A DNA stretch of 64,000 nt from Spirosoma pollinicola (GTDB lineage: Bacteria > Bacteroidota > Bacteroidia > Cytophagales > Spirosomataceae), in the NCBI RefSeq assembly GCF_002831565.1, contig NZ_CP025096.1:1674001-1738000 (forward strand), in the 5' to 3' direction. The notes beneath the pieces are model-generated. The model did not search any database. It had not been told where the DNA came from and worked only from the letters and a program-made list of their open reading frames with translations. The translations under genes and the position numbers were made by a program. Numbering within the stretch: the stretch's first letter is position 1; every line of letters begins with the position of its first letter. Shown one piece after another: positions 1 through 7,831 of this stretch.

Positions 1-234
1 GCCAACCGTCTGATGAATGAGTTGAATGGCGAGCGGTTTTTTATCCTGGTACAGTTTATTGAAGATAGCGCCCGCGCCAAATCCTGCCACGCCCAGCAAA
101 ACTGGCCATAGCGATGGTCCCGTAAACGTAGCAGTCAATAAATAGGCCGAAGCGGCCAGCAGCAGGCAACGCAGAAGGACGTTCGCGTAAAGCTGGTACG
201 TGACCGACGAAATAAGACGTTTTAGTTCGTTCAT
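1..234 (-). CDS. Hypothetical membrane protein, N-terminal 78 residues (runs off the window)
   Basis: An open frame starts at the ATG at 234 and continues without a stop to base 1, so only the N-terminus is present. The start overlaps the stop of the BatA-like gene by four bases (ATGA, 231-234), which implies translational coupling and places it as the last visible gene of the MoxR-DUF58-BatA operon. Two hydrophobic stretches (about residues 17-38 and 42-58) suggest paired transmembrane helices with little between them, followed by a polar segment. I do not recognise the family. Its position suggests a membrane partner of the aerotolerance-type system, but that is inference from context only. 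Confidence 0.7.
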   Translation of the reverse strand, partial: MNELKRLISSVTYQLYANVLLRCLLLAASAYLLTATFTGPSLWPVLLGVAGFGAGAIFNKLYQDKKPLAIQLIHQTVG

Positions 235-1424
235 GCGTTTTTTGTCAAGGCGAGCCAGCGTTCAACTACAACTAAAACGATAAATAATAGCAGTAGTGCA
301 TGTTGCAGGCTCGCATGTTGTACCCTTGTTGGCTTGGTTGAGGGTATAAAAAGACTCTTGATCGCTTGTTGGCCAAGGGGCTGGCTGTTTATTTTCAGAC
401 CATAATACCGGAGTAACTGTTCGCCCAACCATTCCGGCAATTGCCCGGTTTCGACACGTTCGGAGGTTTGGGGGGTCAGTACGTCGTTCGTATAAATGAC
501 GTTGGGTAGTGACGTATGTTGCAAATTGCCCGAAACAATCGATAAGGTTTGTGGGGATGGTTTGGCAGGCAAGTGGTCGGTGAGTTGCCAGGTGTATGCC
601 TGATTCGATGTAGGTTTTTCGTCAATCACCCACTCTATACCGTATACATCGGCTAGGGCGGTCAATGCGGCTGTAACCGTCTTTCGCTCCTGTTCATTTT
701 TATATTGGACCAGCGTTCGGATAGGTCCCGAATGTACAGGCTCCGACTGGAATTTGAGCGAAGGGTCCAAGGCAGAGCTACTGGTAAGTTTACCGCCCTT
801 GTTGATAAATAATTTTCGGTTGTCCTTTAAGGATAGATAAGCGCGGGGCTGATTCGTTGAATCGATGAGGGTATGAAGCTGAAAATGAGTTGGTACCGTA
901 ATGGCGGGAACATCGGCTAAGGCCTCCGTAGGGCTTATGTACAGATGAAGCACATTGTGTTGTGCATCAACCTGATTAATAGCTGTTTGCAAGCGCAATG
1001 GATCGAGTCGGGCTTGGTTCTGGAACGGGTATGGTTTGTCGTCTAGTTTCGTCAGACGATCATCGGCCCAGATAACTCTTTCCCCTTTCTTTAGAGCTTC
1101 GGTTAGTTCAAACTTGAAATTATCCGCAACAGACGAGCTTGGTTGGACCAGATGAATTTTCTGAACAGCTGGTGGCTTCGTCAGCCAGTTAAGCAACGGT
1201 TGGGCGAGTAAGACGGCTAGCAAAATCAAGAGTAAACATCGAATAATCAGCAGCAAAACATTGTCGAGCCGGAACCCCCGGCTTTGTTGCTGTTGCTTTT
1301 CCAAAAGCCATTGTGTAGCCGCCCAGGGCAGCGGTTTCCCCTGCTTCTGGTGCCAGAAGTGAATGATGACCGGAATGATAACGGCCAGCGCCCCCCACAA
1401 TAAAATTGGCTCAACAAATGGCAT
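231..1424 (-). CDS. BatA-domain (aerotolerance regulator-like) membrane protein
   Basis: This 397-residue protein starts with the BatA N-terminal domain: a hydrophobic segment at about residues 7-24, the typical HFWHQ...LPWAATQWL stretch, then a second helix at about 57-80. A third helix lies near the C-terminus (about 376-392). The middle part is soluble, presumably periplasmic, and I see no von Willebrand MIDAS motif in it. In Bacteroidota such proteins are encoded with MoxR ATPases and DUF58 proteins, as here: the DUF58 gene ends one base before this ATG and the next gene overlaps its stop. The molecular role of the family is not settled; envelope stress or assembly of membrane complexes is the usual inference. 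Confidence 0.82.
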   Translation of the reverse strand: MPFVEPILLWGALAVIIPVIIHFWHQKQGKPLPWAATQWLLEKQQQQSRGFRLDNVLLLIIRCLLLILLAVLLAQPLLNWLTKPPAVQKIHLVQPSSSVADNFKFELTEALKKGERVIWADDRLTKLDDKPYPFQNQARLDPLRLQTAINQVDAQHNVLHLYISPTEALADVPAITVPTHFQLHTLIDSTNQPRAYLSLKDNRKLFINKGGKLTSSSALDPSLKFQSEPVHSGPIRTLVQYKNEQERKTVTAALTALADVYGIEWVIDEKPTSNQAYTWQLTDHLPAKPSPQTLSIVSGNLQHTSLPNVIYTNDVLTPQTSERVETGQLPEWLGEQLLRYYGLKINSQPLGQQAIKSLFIPSTKPTRVQHASLQHALLLLFIVLVVVERWLALTKNA

Positions 1425-1425
1425 A

Positions 1426-2277
1426 TTAACTTGTCAAATACTGTTTTAGCACCAGGGCAATTGGCTCGCTTAAGCGAACGCGGATCAGCCGAACGTGCGG
1501 AATTCGTAAACTGGTTTCTAATTGGGTCAGGTAGTCGGCAGATCGTTGGCGAACCGTATCCCGAATGGCATCGGCCTGTAATTCGATTTCTTTCCCCGTT
1601 TCCAAATCCTGAAACCGGTAAAAGCCACTCATCGTGAAGTCGATTTCCTGATCGCCCAATAGCTGGAAAATAACAATCTCCCGCCGGGGGCCAGACACTT
1701 TCTGAATCAGGTTCACCCACTCGTCATTTACCTGAAGGAAGTCGGACGCAATAATGAGCATCTCGCTTTGCTTCCGGCTGAATTCCGGGAAGGAGGTAGC
1801 TGTACTGTCCCAGGTACCATTCGCTTTAGCGGCTTCGAGCGTGGCTACGAGTTTCAGGAAAGACTGTTTACCTGCCGGAACCAGCGTTTGTATCGTACCA
1901 TTCTGCAAGCTGTACAAACTGATCTGGTCGCTTTGTCGGTTACTCAGATAGGCGAGTGAAGCCAGCAGGATTTTGGCATATTGTAATCGACTGACATCCG
2001 CTTCGGTATAGTTCATCGAGCCGGACAGATCGAGCACAAACCTAACCTGCTGATTACTTTCAGTAGCTGATTCGCGGACCAGATATTGATTCGACTTGGC
2101 AAATAATTTCCAGTCTATCCGTTTCGGATCGTCGCCCGGTGTGTAGTGCCGAAATTGCTCGAACTCGGTGCCAATACCGGATCTGTTACTGGCCTGAATA
2201 CCCAATAATGACTCATCACTGACTAATTTTCCAGCCAGTTGCAGGTTATTGAGCTTTATAAGATCCGTTGTGAGCAT
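1426..2277 (-). CDS. DUF58 domain protein with MIDAS-like motif
   Basis: The 283-residue protein shows the DUF58 signature YTPGDDPKRIDW (residues 45-56), followed by a von Willebrand-like metal site DLSGS at 83-87. There is no signal peptide or membrane segment, so it is probably cytoplasmic. It lies between the MoxR ATPase gene (6 bases upstream) and the BatA-like gene (1 base downstream), the standard Bacteroidota order. Known MoxR systems use the ATPase as a chaperone-like partner for VWA or DUF58 proteins; a direct pairing here is inferred from that context. Length and motif order match the family. Confidence 0.88.
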   Translation of the reverse strand: MLTTDLIKLNNLQLAGKLVSDESLLGIQASNRSGIGTEFEQFRHYTPGDDPKRIDWKLFAKSNQYLVRESATESNQQVRFVLDLSGSMNYTEADVSRLQYAKILLASLAYLSNRQSDQISLYSLQNGTIQTLVPAGKQSFLKLVATLEAAKANGTWDSTATSFPEFSRKQSEMLIIASDFLQVNDEWVNLIQKVSGPRREIVIFQLLGDQEIDFTMSGFYRFQDLETGKEIELQADAIRDTVRQRSADYLTQLETSLRIPHVRLIRVRLSEPIALVLKQYLTS

Positions 2278-2283
2278 AAATCT

Positions 2284-3273
2284 TTACGACAATCGCAGCT
2301 CCGTAAGCAACTGCTTGATTACCTTGTCGGTCGTAATACCCTCAGCTTCGGCACGGAAGTTCAGGGCAATACGGTGACGCAAAATAGGGTAGGCCAGCGA
2401 TTGAATATCGTCGGGAATGACCGAAAAACGCTCGTTTAACACAGCACGTGCCTTTGAGCACAACACCAGAGCCTGCCCAGCACGTGGACCGGCACCCCAC
2501 TGACTCCACTGTTTTACATAGGCCGAAGGGGAGTCGTCAGGCCGGGTAGCCCGCACGAGCTTGTTGATATAGTCGATCAGTTCTTCGCTGATGTGGACCT
2601 GTCGGGTCAGCTTTTGCAACTGGATGATGTCCTCATCGGAGAGAATCGTATTCAACTCAGGGCGGGCCGTTCCTGTTGTACTTTTCAGTACGTTTAACTC
2701 CTCGCGTTCAGATGGGTAGCTGAGTTTGATATAGAGCAGAAAGCGGTCTAGCTGTGCTTCTGGAAGAGGATATGTACCCGCCTGCTCAATTGGGTTTTGG
2801 GTCGCAATGATCAGGAATGGCTTCGGCAATAAATAGTCTTTACCGCCGTAGGTAACCTTATACTCCTGCATGGCTTCGAGCATGGCCGCCTGCGTTTTAG
2901 GTGGAGTCCGGTTGATCTCATCGGCCAGAACGACGTTCGCAAAGATTGGCCCCTGGTTAAAGACGAATACTTTGTGGCCAGTCTCATGGTCATCTTCCAG
3001 AATTTCCGTCCCAACAATATCGCCAGGCATCAGGTCAGGGGTAAACTGAATACGTTTGAATCGCATCGCCAATGCATCAGACATCGTTTTGACCATCAAG
3101 GTTTTGGCGAGACCGGGAACACCTTCGAGCAGGCAATGGCCACCGGCCAGAAGCGAGATTAGTACTTCGCTAATGGCTTCTTCCTGTCCAATAATTACCT
3201 TTCCAATTTCTTTTCGAAGCAGCGGCAGCTTGGCTACCAGCGATTTGTAGTGAGTTAAGTCTGTTGATTCCAA
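2284..3273 (-). CDS. MoxR-family AAA+ ATPase
   Basis: The protein carries a Walker A motif GVPGLAKT (about residues 51-58), a Walker B region LADEINR, and the sensor stretch IATQNPIEQAGTYPLPEAQ, diagnostic of MoxR ATPases. The frame stays open up to a TTG at 3351, but that would add a poor N-terminus and run through the inverted repeat at 3325-3382. I therefore prefer the TTG at 3273, which gives 329 residues starting just before the conserved LLRKEIGKVIIGQ segment. There is no ATG in this part of the frame, so the start is not certain. It is the first ATPase of a minus-strand operon feeding into DUF58 and BatA genes and probably remodels their products. Confidence 0.9.
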   Translation of the reverse strand: MESTDLTHYKSLVAKLPLLRKEIGKVIIGQEEAISEVLISLLAGGHCLLEGVPGLAKTLMVKTMSDALAMRFKRIQFTPDLMPGDIVGTEILEDDHETGHKVFVFNQGPIFANVVLADEINRTPPKTQAAMLEAMQEYKVTYGGKDYLLPKPFLIIATQNPIEQAGTYPLPEAQLDRFLLYIKLSYPSEREELNVLKSTTGTARPELNTILSDEDIIQLQKLTRQVHISEELIDYINKLVRATRPDDSPSAYVKQWSQWGAGPRAGQALVLCSKARAVLNERFSVIPDDIQSLAYPILRHRIALNFRAEAEGITTDKVIKQLLTELRLS

Positions 3274-3324
3274 CTTGCTATATGTATCAGGTTGTAAGAA
3301 GGGGAGTACTAATGAATAATATAA

Positions 3325-3382
3325 AATGTATGATGAATAATGTGTCAGCAATTGAGCCTTTTTTCATTTTTCATTATACATT
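3325..3382. repeat. Intergenic inverted repeat, ATGAATAATG-type words
   Basis: The arms at 3325-3342 and 3365-3382 match at 16 of 18 positions and could fold into a hairpin with a 22-base loop. The right arm ends two bases from the stop codon of the DUF4159 gene. The word resembles the arms of the perfect repeat at 49579-49645. There is no U-run typical of an intrinsic terminator. Confidence 0.65.
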
Positions 3383-3384
3383 AT

Positions 3385-4032
3385 TTAAGCGGTCAATGCG
3401 TACGTCACTATGTTCACACCAAACTTTGTATTGTCTTCGGCCAGGAAACGCTTGTTTCGGAAGTCGTAATCCCACTCGCAGCCGTAATCTTTGTTGCTGT
3501 ATAAAACACCAATCCGCCCGTTGATCGTAATGGCTTTGAGGTAATCATGTACCAGGTCATCACCCCAGCCATTTAGCTCAAATGAGGTAGTTGGCGGGCC
3601 TTCGGGAAATTTGAAAAAGCAAGTATAGATGGGGTGTGAATTAGAGATTTTCTGGAGGGCTTTCGGACCAAATGTGCGTGCCATTTCCTGCTCAAATGAT
3701 TTAGCAAAGAGGCCGTCCACGTCGTGGTTACAGTCGTCGACAAACACGAACCCGCCGTTCTGAATATAGCGTTTGAAGTGATCGCGCTCCAGGGCCGAGA
3801 ACTCGACTAGTTTGTGACCGCTGAGATAGCAAAACGGGCTTTTGAACAGGTCTGGACTACTGAGTTGAACTACCTTTTCTTTCTGATCGACGGGTAGGGT
3901 TGTGTATTCTACAAGCGAATGCATCAGGTTCGATGGCATTCGCTGATCGGTTTCCCAGTCGCCGGAAGTATATTGGATTCGTGTGAAAAAAAAAGGTTTC
4001 AAGATCGTTTGTTGAGGGAGAAAACAGACCAA
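3385..4032 (-). CDS. DUF4159 domain protein
   Basis: This 215-residue protein has the DUF4159 hallmarks RIQYTSGDWETDQRMPSNL near the N-terminus and GGFVFVDDCNHDVDG in the middle, a fold related to glutamine-amidotransferase-like domains. No signal peptide is clear; the hydrophobic residues before the first motif are too few. It lies directly upstream of the MoxR operon, an arrangement common in Bacteroidota, although the hairpin at 3325-3382 separates the two genes. A second, secreted paralogue lies at 39161-39817. The biochemical function of the family is unknown. The start could be a few codons further in. Confidence 0.82.
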   Translation of the reverse strand: MVCFLPQQTILKPFFFTRIQYTSGDWETDQRMPSNLMHSLVEYTTLPVDQKEKVVQLSSPDLFKSPFCYLSGHKLVEFSALERDHFKRYIQNGGFVFVDDCNHDVDGLFAKSFEQEMARTFGPKALQKISNSHPIYTCFFKFPEGPPTTSFELNGWGDDLVHDYLKAITINGRIGVLYSNKDYGCEWDYDFRNKRFLAEDNTKFGVNIVTYALTA

Positions 4033-4155
4033 CGTATCTATCGTCGTTTAGGTGTTTAACCGTCGATATTACTATTAGTAGTTAATATTATATTCATTTT
4101 AGTGGTCATTCTTAAAATTGGCATAATAGAGCTATATCGTGCCTTTTATCCTTAA

Positions 4156-4178
4156 AAATAGCTTTTCCAGCGCTATTT
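4156..4178 (-). terminator. Likely terminator of the acetyltransferase gene
   Basis: A 7-bp stem (4156-4162 with 4172-4178) is followed, reading the minus strand, by a T-rich run. It begins three bases after the stop of the acetyltransferase gene. The stem is short, so strength is uncertain. The rest of the gap 4033-4180 is AT-rich without recognisable features. Confidence 0.5.
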
Positions 4179-4180
4179 AC

Positions 4181-4690
4181 CTAGGCTATCAACGGTTTTT
4201 CCATCACGAAATCCTCCATCAAATAGCCATCGCCAATGTCGATGTCTTCGTGATCAACGACCGAGAAACCCATTCGTTCGTAAAACTGGACAGCCTTATT
4301 GTAGCGGTTGACATTTAAACCCAAGCGAGTGTTCTTATGTTGCACGGCTATGGTAGCGACCTGATTTATCAATGATCGACCAACCCCTTTGCCCTGACTG
4401 GCGGGGAGCATGTAGATCTTGTGAATTTTGGTAAGGGGCTGCCCTTTATACGTTAGTTCGTAGGAAACGTAGCCCAGTGGCTCGTTGCTGTCGGTATCTT
4501 GGGCGATCAGAAAGACGTGTTTTTTCTCAATTACCTGCGTCCTGAGGGCCTCAGGACTATACATCATCTCCAGCATGTAGCTGATTTGGGCAGGCGATAA
4601 AATCTCCCCGAACGTAGTAGGCCAGGTTTGGTAGGCAATGTCGCGAATGATGGGGAGGTCTTGTTCGGCGGCTTTGGTAATGGTAATCAT
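4181..4690 (-). CDS. GNAT-family N-acetyltransferase
   Basis: This 169-residue protein has the acetyl-CoA binding motif QGKGVG at residues 99-104, preceded by the beta-4 strand KIHKIYMLP and followed by the typical YNKAVQFYERMGF segment near the C-terminus. The N-terminal WPTTFG...YMLEMMYS region resembles PaiA-like and other small polyamine or amino-acid acetyltransferases, but the substrate cannot be read from the sequence. It probably acts in the cytoplasm. The Uma2-like gene ends 14 bases upstream, so the two may share a transcript. Confidence 0.87.
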   Translation of the reverse strand: MITITKAAEQDLPIIRDIAYQTWPTTFGEILSPAQISYMLEMMYSPEALRTQVIEKKHVFLIAQDTDSNEPLGYVSYELTYKGQPLTKIHKIYMLPASQGKGVGRSLINQVATIAVQHKNTRLGLNVNRYNKAVQFYERMGFSVVDHEDIDIGDGYLMEDFVMEKPLIA

Positions 4691-4704
4691 TGGTTGAGCA
4701 TCAA

Positions 4705-5379
4705 TCAGACGGGTTTTGTCATCAGAACCCGTAAGGTCTCCAGGTTAACTTGTTTATCAAAAATTGCCTTAACTGGAATCTGAAAACCAGGGACTGTAAT
4801 TGCCGTAATGATATCATTTAGATAGAGGACCGCTATGAAAGCGAATGCCATTGTTGGCTCATCCAGTTGGTATTGCTCAACTGATTTTCGGACGGGGTCG
4901 ATGATCCAATATTCCTGAACACCGTGTGCTGCATAGTCCTCAAACTTGACACCCCGGTAGCGACCCGTAGTACTTTTAGAGAGAATTTCAACGATTAAAT
5001 CCGGTGCCGGATGCTCCATTTGATCATCCTCGAATGAATTCGCCGTCTCATTATTCCAGTAACAGATATCTGGCTCATAATCATTGCGCGTTAAACCAAT
5101 CAGGGCTTTCTCTGAATCAACAGCACCTAAATCATGTAGGTGTACGTAGACTCGAAGTAGAGTCGTTAGATTTTGCGTTGCATCCAAATGTCGACGCTTA
5201 ACAGGCGAATGCATAATGACTTCGCCGTTAATGAATTCGGCTTTAATATCATCGCGAAGCCATTCTCGAAACGCCCGACGTCGTTGCGCTTCGTCTGCCA
5301 AAATAGCCTGTGCCCGTTCAATGACCAATTTGGCATCAGGGGCTTCTAAGAGATCGGCAACACGAGATTCGAGCATCAT
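4705..5379 (-). CDS. Uma2-family (DUF820) putative PD-(D/E)XK nuclease
   Basis: The 224-residue protein carries the Uma2 core: a conserved NGEV stretch (51-54), YEPD with D104, PDLIVEILS with E131, and the KFEDYAAHGVQEYWIIDP segment. Together these form the restriction-endonuclease-like fold of the family. Uma2 proteins are abundant in Cyanobacteria and some Bacteroidota, and their biological role is largely unknown. The N-terminal about 45 residues are helical and charged. Two adjacent Met codons (5379 and 5376) could each start translation. It is 5 bases downstream of the GIY-YIG gene, so a shared transcript is likely. Confidence 0.85.
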   Translation of the reverse strand: MMLESRVADLLEAPDAKLVIERAQAILADEAQRRRAFREWLRDDIKAEFINGEVIMHSPVKRRHLDATQNLTTLLRVYVHLHDLGAVDSEKALIGLTRNDYEPDICYWNNETANSFEDDQMEHPAPDLIVEILSKSTTGRYRGVKFEDYAAHGVQEYWIIDPVRKSVEQYQLDEPTMAFAFIAVLYLNDIITAITVPGFQIPVKAIFDKQVNLETLRVLMTKPV

Positions 5380-5384
5380 AATTT

Positions 5385-6290
5385 TTAGATAGGGGAAACT
5401 ACAGCTTCTAATTTGATTACATTACTGGTAACAAACGCAGTTTCATCTGCTTCAAATCCTTTTAAGGTTCTTCCAACTGACGTTTTCCATTCAATTAAAC
5501 CATTGGCGTTTCGCCTCATAACGATGGTAGCAGCAGTTGAAGGGCTACCAAATATATAATCATCAGTAAACTCAAGACAATCATTGACTATAGATAATAA
5601 ACCTTTTTCGATAAGATCCTGCCGAAGTTTTTGTGTAGATAAAGGAAATGAAGGAACCGTATTGGTAGCTGCTTTTGATCCTTTAAAAACTACGAATCCT
5701 TCTGATGTAGGAACCCCCAGTGCATTAGAACCTCGTGCGGAGTTAATCTGAAAAACTTCTTGTGGTTGCTTTGTTTCTGGTTTTGCTTCTCGTTTTTCCT
5801 CAAAAACCTTGTGGCCAAGTGTGTTAACTAAAAGCTTAATATTTTCCAGAAACTCTTCCATTTCAGCCTTATCTGATTCTGATATGGCAGACTGAGTAGG
5901 TGTATTTCCATTTTCTATTTTATAGCGGTTCGCATTTTTAGCGATGCTATGAAGTCTGTTCTCTAAATATTTAATATGGGCTTTGTTAAGGTTTTCATCC
6001 TTACTTATAAAGACAATAGCCTCATTCCAAAAATCTTTTTCCTTGTGTTGCGGCAATCGCTCTAACACAGATTCCGCTTCACCTATATAAACCTGTTCAG
6101 TACCTATTTCATTACGACCAAGTAAGAGATAAATACCAGTTTTACTCAACTCAGATCTATCAGAACAATCTTTTATTCGAACTCGTGGAATCTTGTACGC
6201 TTTACCTGTCCAATTGGAAAGCTCACAACTCATTCTGCCATTAGGGTCGCCATCTATCAGAAAAATTTTAATTGTTTTGCCAAACTTCAT
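5385..6290 (-). CDS. GIY-YIG nuclease-like protein with C-terminal DUF4357
   Basis: The 301-residue protein has GIY at residues 52-54, YIG at 68-70, a conserved arginine at about R78 and a glutamate in KYLENRL (E110), the expected catalytic set of a GIY-YIG nuclease. The C-terminal part (about 240-285) matches DUF4357, with SPSTAATIVM and NGLIEWK motifs. A charged linker (about 135-180) joins them. Such proteins are annotated as GIY-YIG family proteins of unknown role, sometimes near restriction or defence genes; no such partners are seen here. The gene is visibly AT-richer than its neighbours, consistent with recent acquisition. Confidence 0.85.
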   Translation of the reverse strand: MKFGKTIKIFLIDGDPNGRMSCELSNWTGKAYKIPRVRIKDCSDRSELSKTGIYLLLGRNEIGTEQVYIGEAESVLERLPQHKEKDFWNEAIVFISKDENLNKAHIKYLENRLHSIAKNANRYKIENGNTPTQSAISESDKAEMEEFLENIKLLVNTLGHKVFEEKREAKPETKQPQEVFQINSARGSNALGVPTSEGFVVFKGSKAATNTVPSFPLSTQKLRQDLIEKGLLSIVNDCLEFTDDYIFGSPSTAATIVMRRNANGLIEWKTSVGRTLKGFEADETAFVTSNVIKLEAVVSPI

Positions 6291-6325
6291 TTCACAAATG
6301 GCTAATTGATCTCTTCTAAATATAC

Positions 6326-6383
6326 GATTTTGCGTTTAGTTGTGAAATTACTAAACGGTCTTTTCACGACTAAACGCAAAATC
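6326..6383. repeat. Intergenic inverted repeat, GTTTAGT words
   Basis: Arms at 6326-6347 and 6361-6383 pair over about 22 bp with one substitution and one extra base. The right arm ends exactly at the stop codon of the tldE1 gene (6384). The loop repeats part of the same word (CTAAAC). It lies between the stop of tldE1 and the start of the GIY-YIG gene. Confidence 0.75.
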
Positions 6384-7721
6384 TTACACCGCATCCGACA
6401 AACTCGTGAACGTAAACTCCCGAATCTTCATGGCCGGAACCAGGTAGTTGCGATCCGTTTCAGTACTGACCACCCGTTCGGGTTTGCCCAGCGATTCGAG
6501 GTTATTAAGCATGATAATCGGGCTTTCGTTGAAACGGAAGTTCTTTACCGGATGCTTGATCTTTCCGTTTTCAATATAGAACGTACCATCGCGGGTGAGG
6601 CCGGTAAGCAGGATGGTTTGCGGATCGACTTCCCGGATGTACCAGAGTTTCGTGACGAGGATGCCCCGCTGGGTGCTCTTGATCATGTCTTCCAGCGACG
6701 ACGTACCGCCCTGCATAATCATGTTGTTTGGGAAAGGAATGGCTTTTTTGCCTTGCTTCTGCGCCCAGTATCGCTCATAGGCAAGGTTTTTGACAACACC
6801 TTTTTCAATCCACATTGTATTCTCCTGCGGACGGCCATCACCCCCCCAGGGGGATGCGGGTAATTCCGCATTGGTGGGGTCAGAATAAATCGTGACGCGC
6901 TCATCAACGATCTTGTCACCTATGCGCGATTTGCCACCTGACTTGCTGAAATAAGAACGACCTTCATCGGCGGAGCGGGCATCCATGTTGAAATAGATGT
7001 TTTCGAGCAATACGATAGCGGCCGTCGGTTCCAGAATAACGGTGTATTTGCCCGGTTCAATGGCGCGAGCTTCGGCAGAACCCTGAGCTTTCTGGATGGC
7101 AATGCGTGTTGCGGCTGCCGTGTCCAGTTTGGTGTAATCACTATACCCCCGCGCTACGTAGCCAGAGCCTTTACCATCGGGCGTACGAACAGTTAAGGAG
7201 AAATTGACACCCGTGCTCGGGTAATAGGCAAACAGACCTTTGGAGTTCATCATGGCTGAATAGCCATAATTGTCCTGCAAAAAACCGGCGGCTGTTAAGT
7301 TTTTCTCACGAGAGAGTTGCAAACTTTTATCCACGGCCGTAGCTCGTGTGTCGGGCGTGATTTTGGCCGTTGAATTAAAGAAACCACTTGATTTTACATA
7401 CTGTTGAGGCCCAAGAATGCCCACATACTCCGGGTTTTCGGGGGCAAGTTTCGCTAATTCTTCAGATCGACGTACTACTTTTTCGAGCGATGCTTCGTCG
7501 AACTCATCAATGGTTGCCGTACCAACGCGTTTGCCATAAGCCGATTGTACGGCTAAGTTTTTATTGATAAGCGAGCCGCTGGTCGAGACTTCATTACGAG
7601 CGTAACGAAGATTTCCCCGCTCTTCGCCCGAGAGATTCACTTCGCACTCGTCGGCTTTCGAGTAGCTGAGTACTTTGGTGAGCAGTGCTTTCGCTTCCGC
7701 TTCAGTAAGGATGATTGCCAT
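6384..7721 (-). CDS. TldE/PmbA-type protease subunit, pair 1
   Basis: The 445-residue protein aligns over its length with the TldE (PmbA) branch of the TldD/PmbA family: an N-terminal EAEAKALLTKVLSYSKADECE start, central LEPGKYTVILEPTA, and C-terminal GLTRDGTFYIENGKIKHPV and FRFNESPIIMLNN. It lacks the HExxxH metal motif of TldD, as expected for the partner subunit. In E. coli the TldD-TldE heterodimer degrades unfolded peptides and matures microcin B17. No signal peptide is seen, in contrast with its TldD partner encoded upstream, 110 bases away across a long hairpin. The GDGRPQ surface loop is short in this copy. Confidence 0.92.
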   Translation of the reverse strand: MAIILTEAEAKALLTKVLSYSKADECEVNLSGEERGNLRYARNEVSTSGSLINKNLAVQSAYGKRVGTATIDEFDEASLEKVVRRSEELAKLAPENPEYVGILGPQQYVKSSGFFNSTAKITPDTRATAVDKSLQLSREKNLTAAGFLQDNYGYSAMMNSKGLFAYYPSTGVNFSLTVRTPDGKGSGYVARGYSDYTKLDTAAATRIAIQKAQGSAEARAIEPGKYTVILEPTAAIVLLENIYFNMDARSADEGRSYFSKSGGKSRIGDKIVDERVTIYSDPTNAELPASPWGGDGRPQENTMWIEKGVVKNLAYERYWAQKQGKKAIPFPNNMIMQGGTSSLEDMIKSTQRGILVTKLWYIREVDPQTILLTGLTRDGTFYIENGKIKHPVKNFRFNESPIIMLNNLESLGKPERVVSTETDRNYLVPAMKIREFTFTSLSDAV

Positions 7722-7735
7722 GTCTATATAATTGG

Positions 7736-7825
7736 GACACAGAGATTCACTGAGTTATATGGAGATACACAGAGAATAGCAAAAAACTCTGTGTATCTCC
7801 ATATAACTCAGTGAATCTCTGTGTC
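7736..7825. repeat. 39-bp perfect inverted repeat, CACAGAG family
   Basis: Arms at 7736-7774 and 7787-7825 are exact reverse complements over 39 bases with a 12-base loop. The arms themselves repeat a word (ACAGAGATTCAC, then GGAGATACACAGAG). The element fills the junction between tldD1 and tldE1, and its right arm lies six bases from the tldD1 stop. The flanks are the same as those of the related element at 14699-14786. There is no consistent U-run, so it is not a standard terminator. Confidence 0.9.
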
Positions 7826-7831
7826 ATAATT

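Noticed and set aside
3325-3382. Treating the hairpin as the terminator of the DUF4159 gene
   Set aside because: There is no U-run and the arms match the intergenic word class; a terminator role remains possible but is not shown.
5385-6290. GIY-YIG protein as a homing endonuclease in an intron
   Set aside because: It is a free-standing gene with DUF4357 and no intron or interrupted host gene around it.
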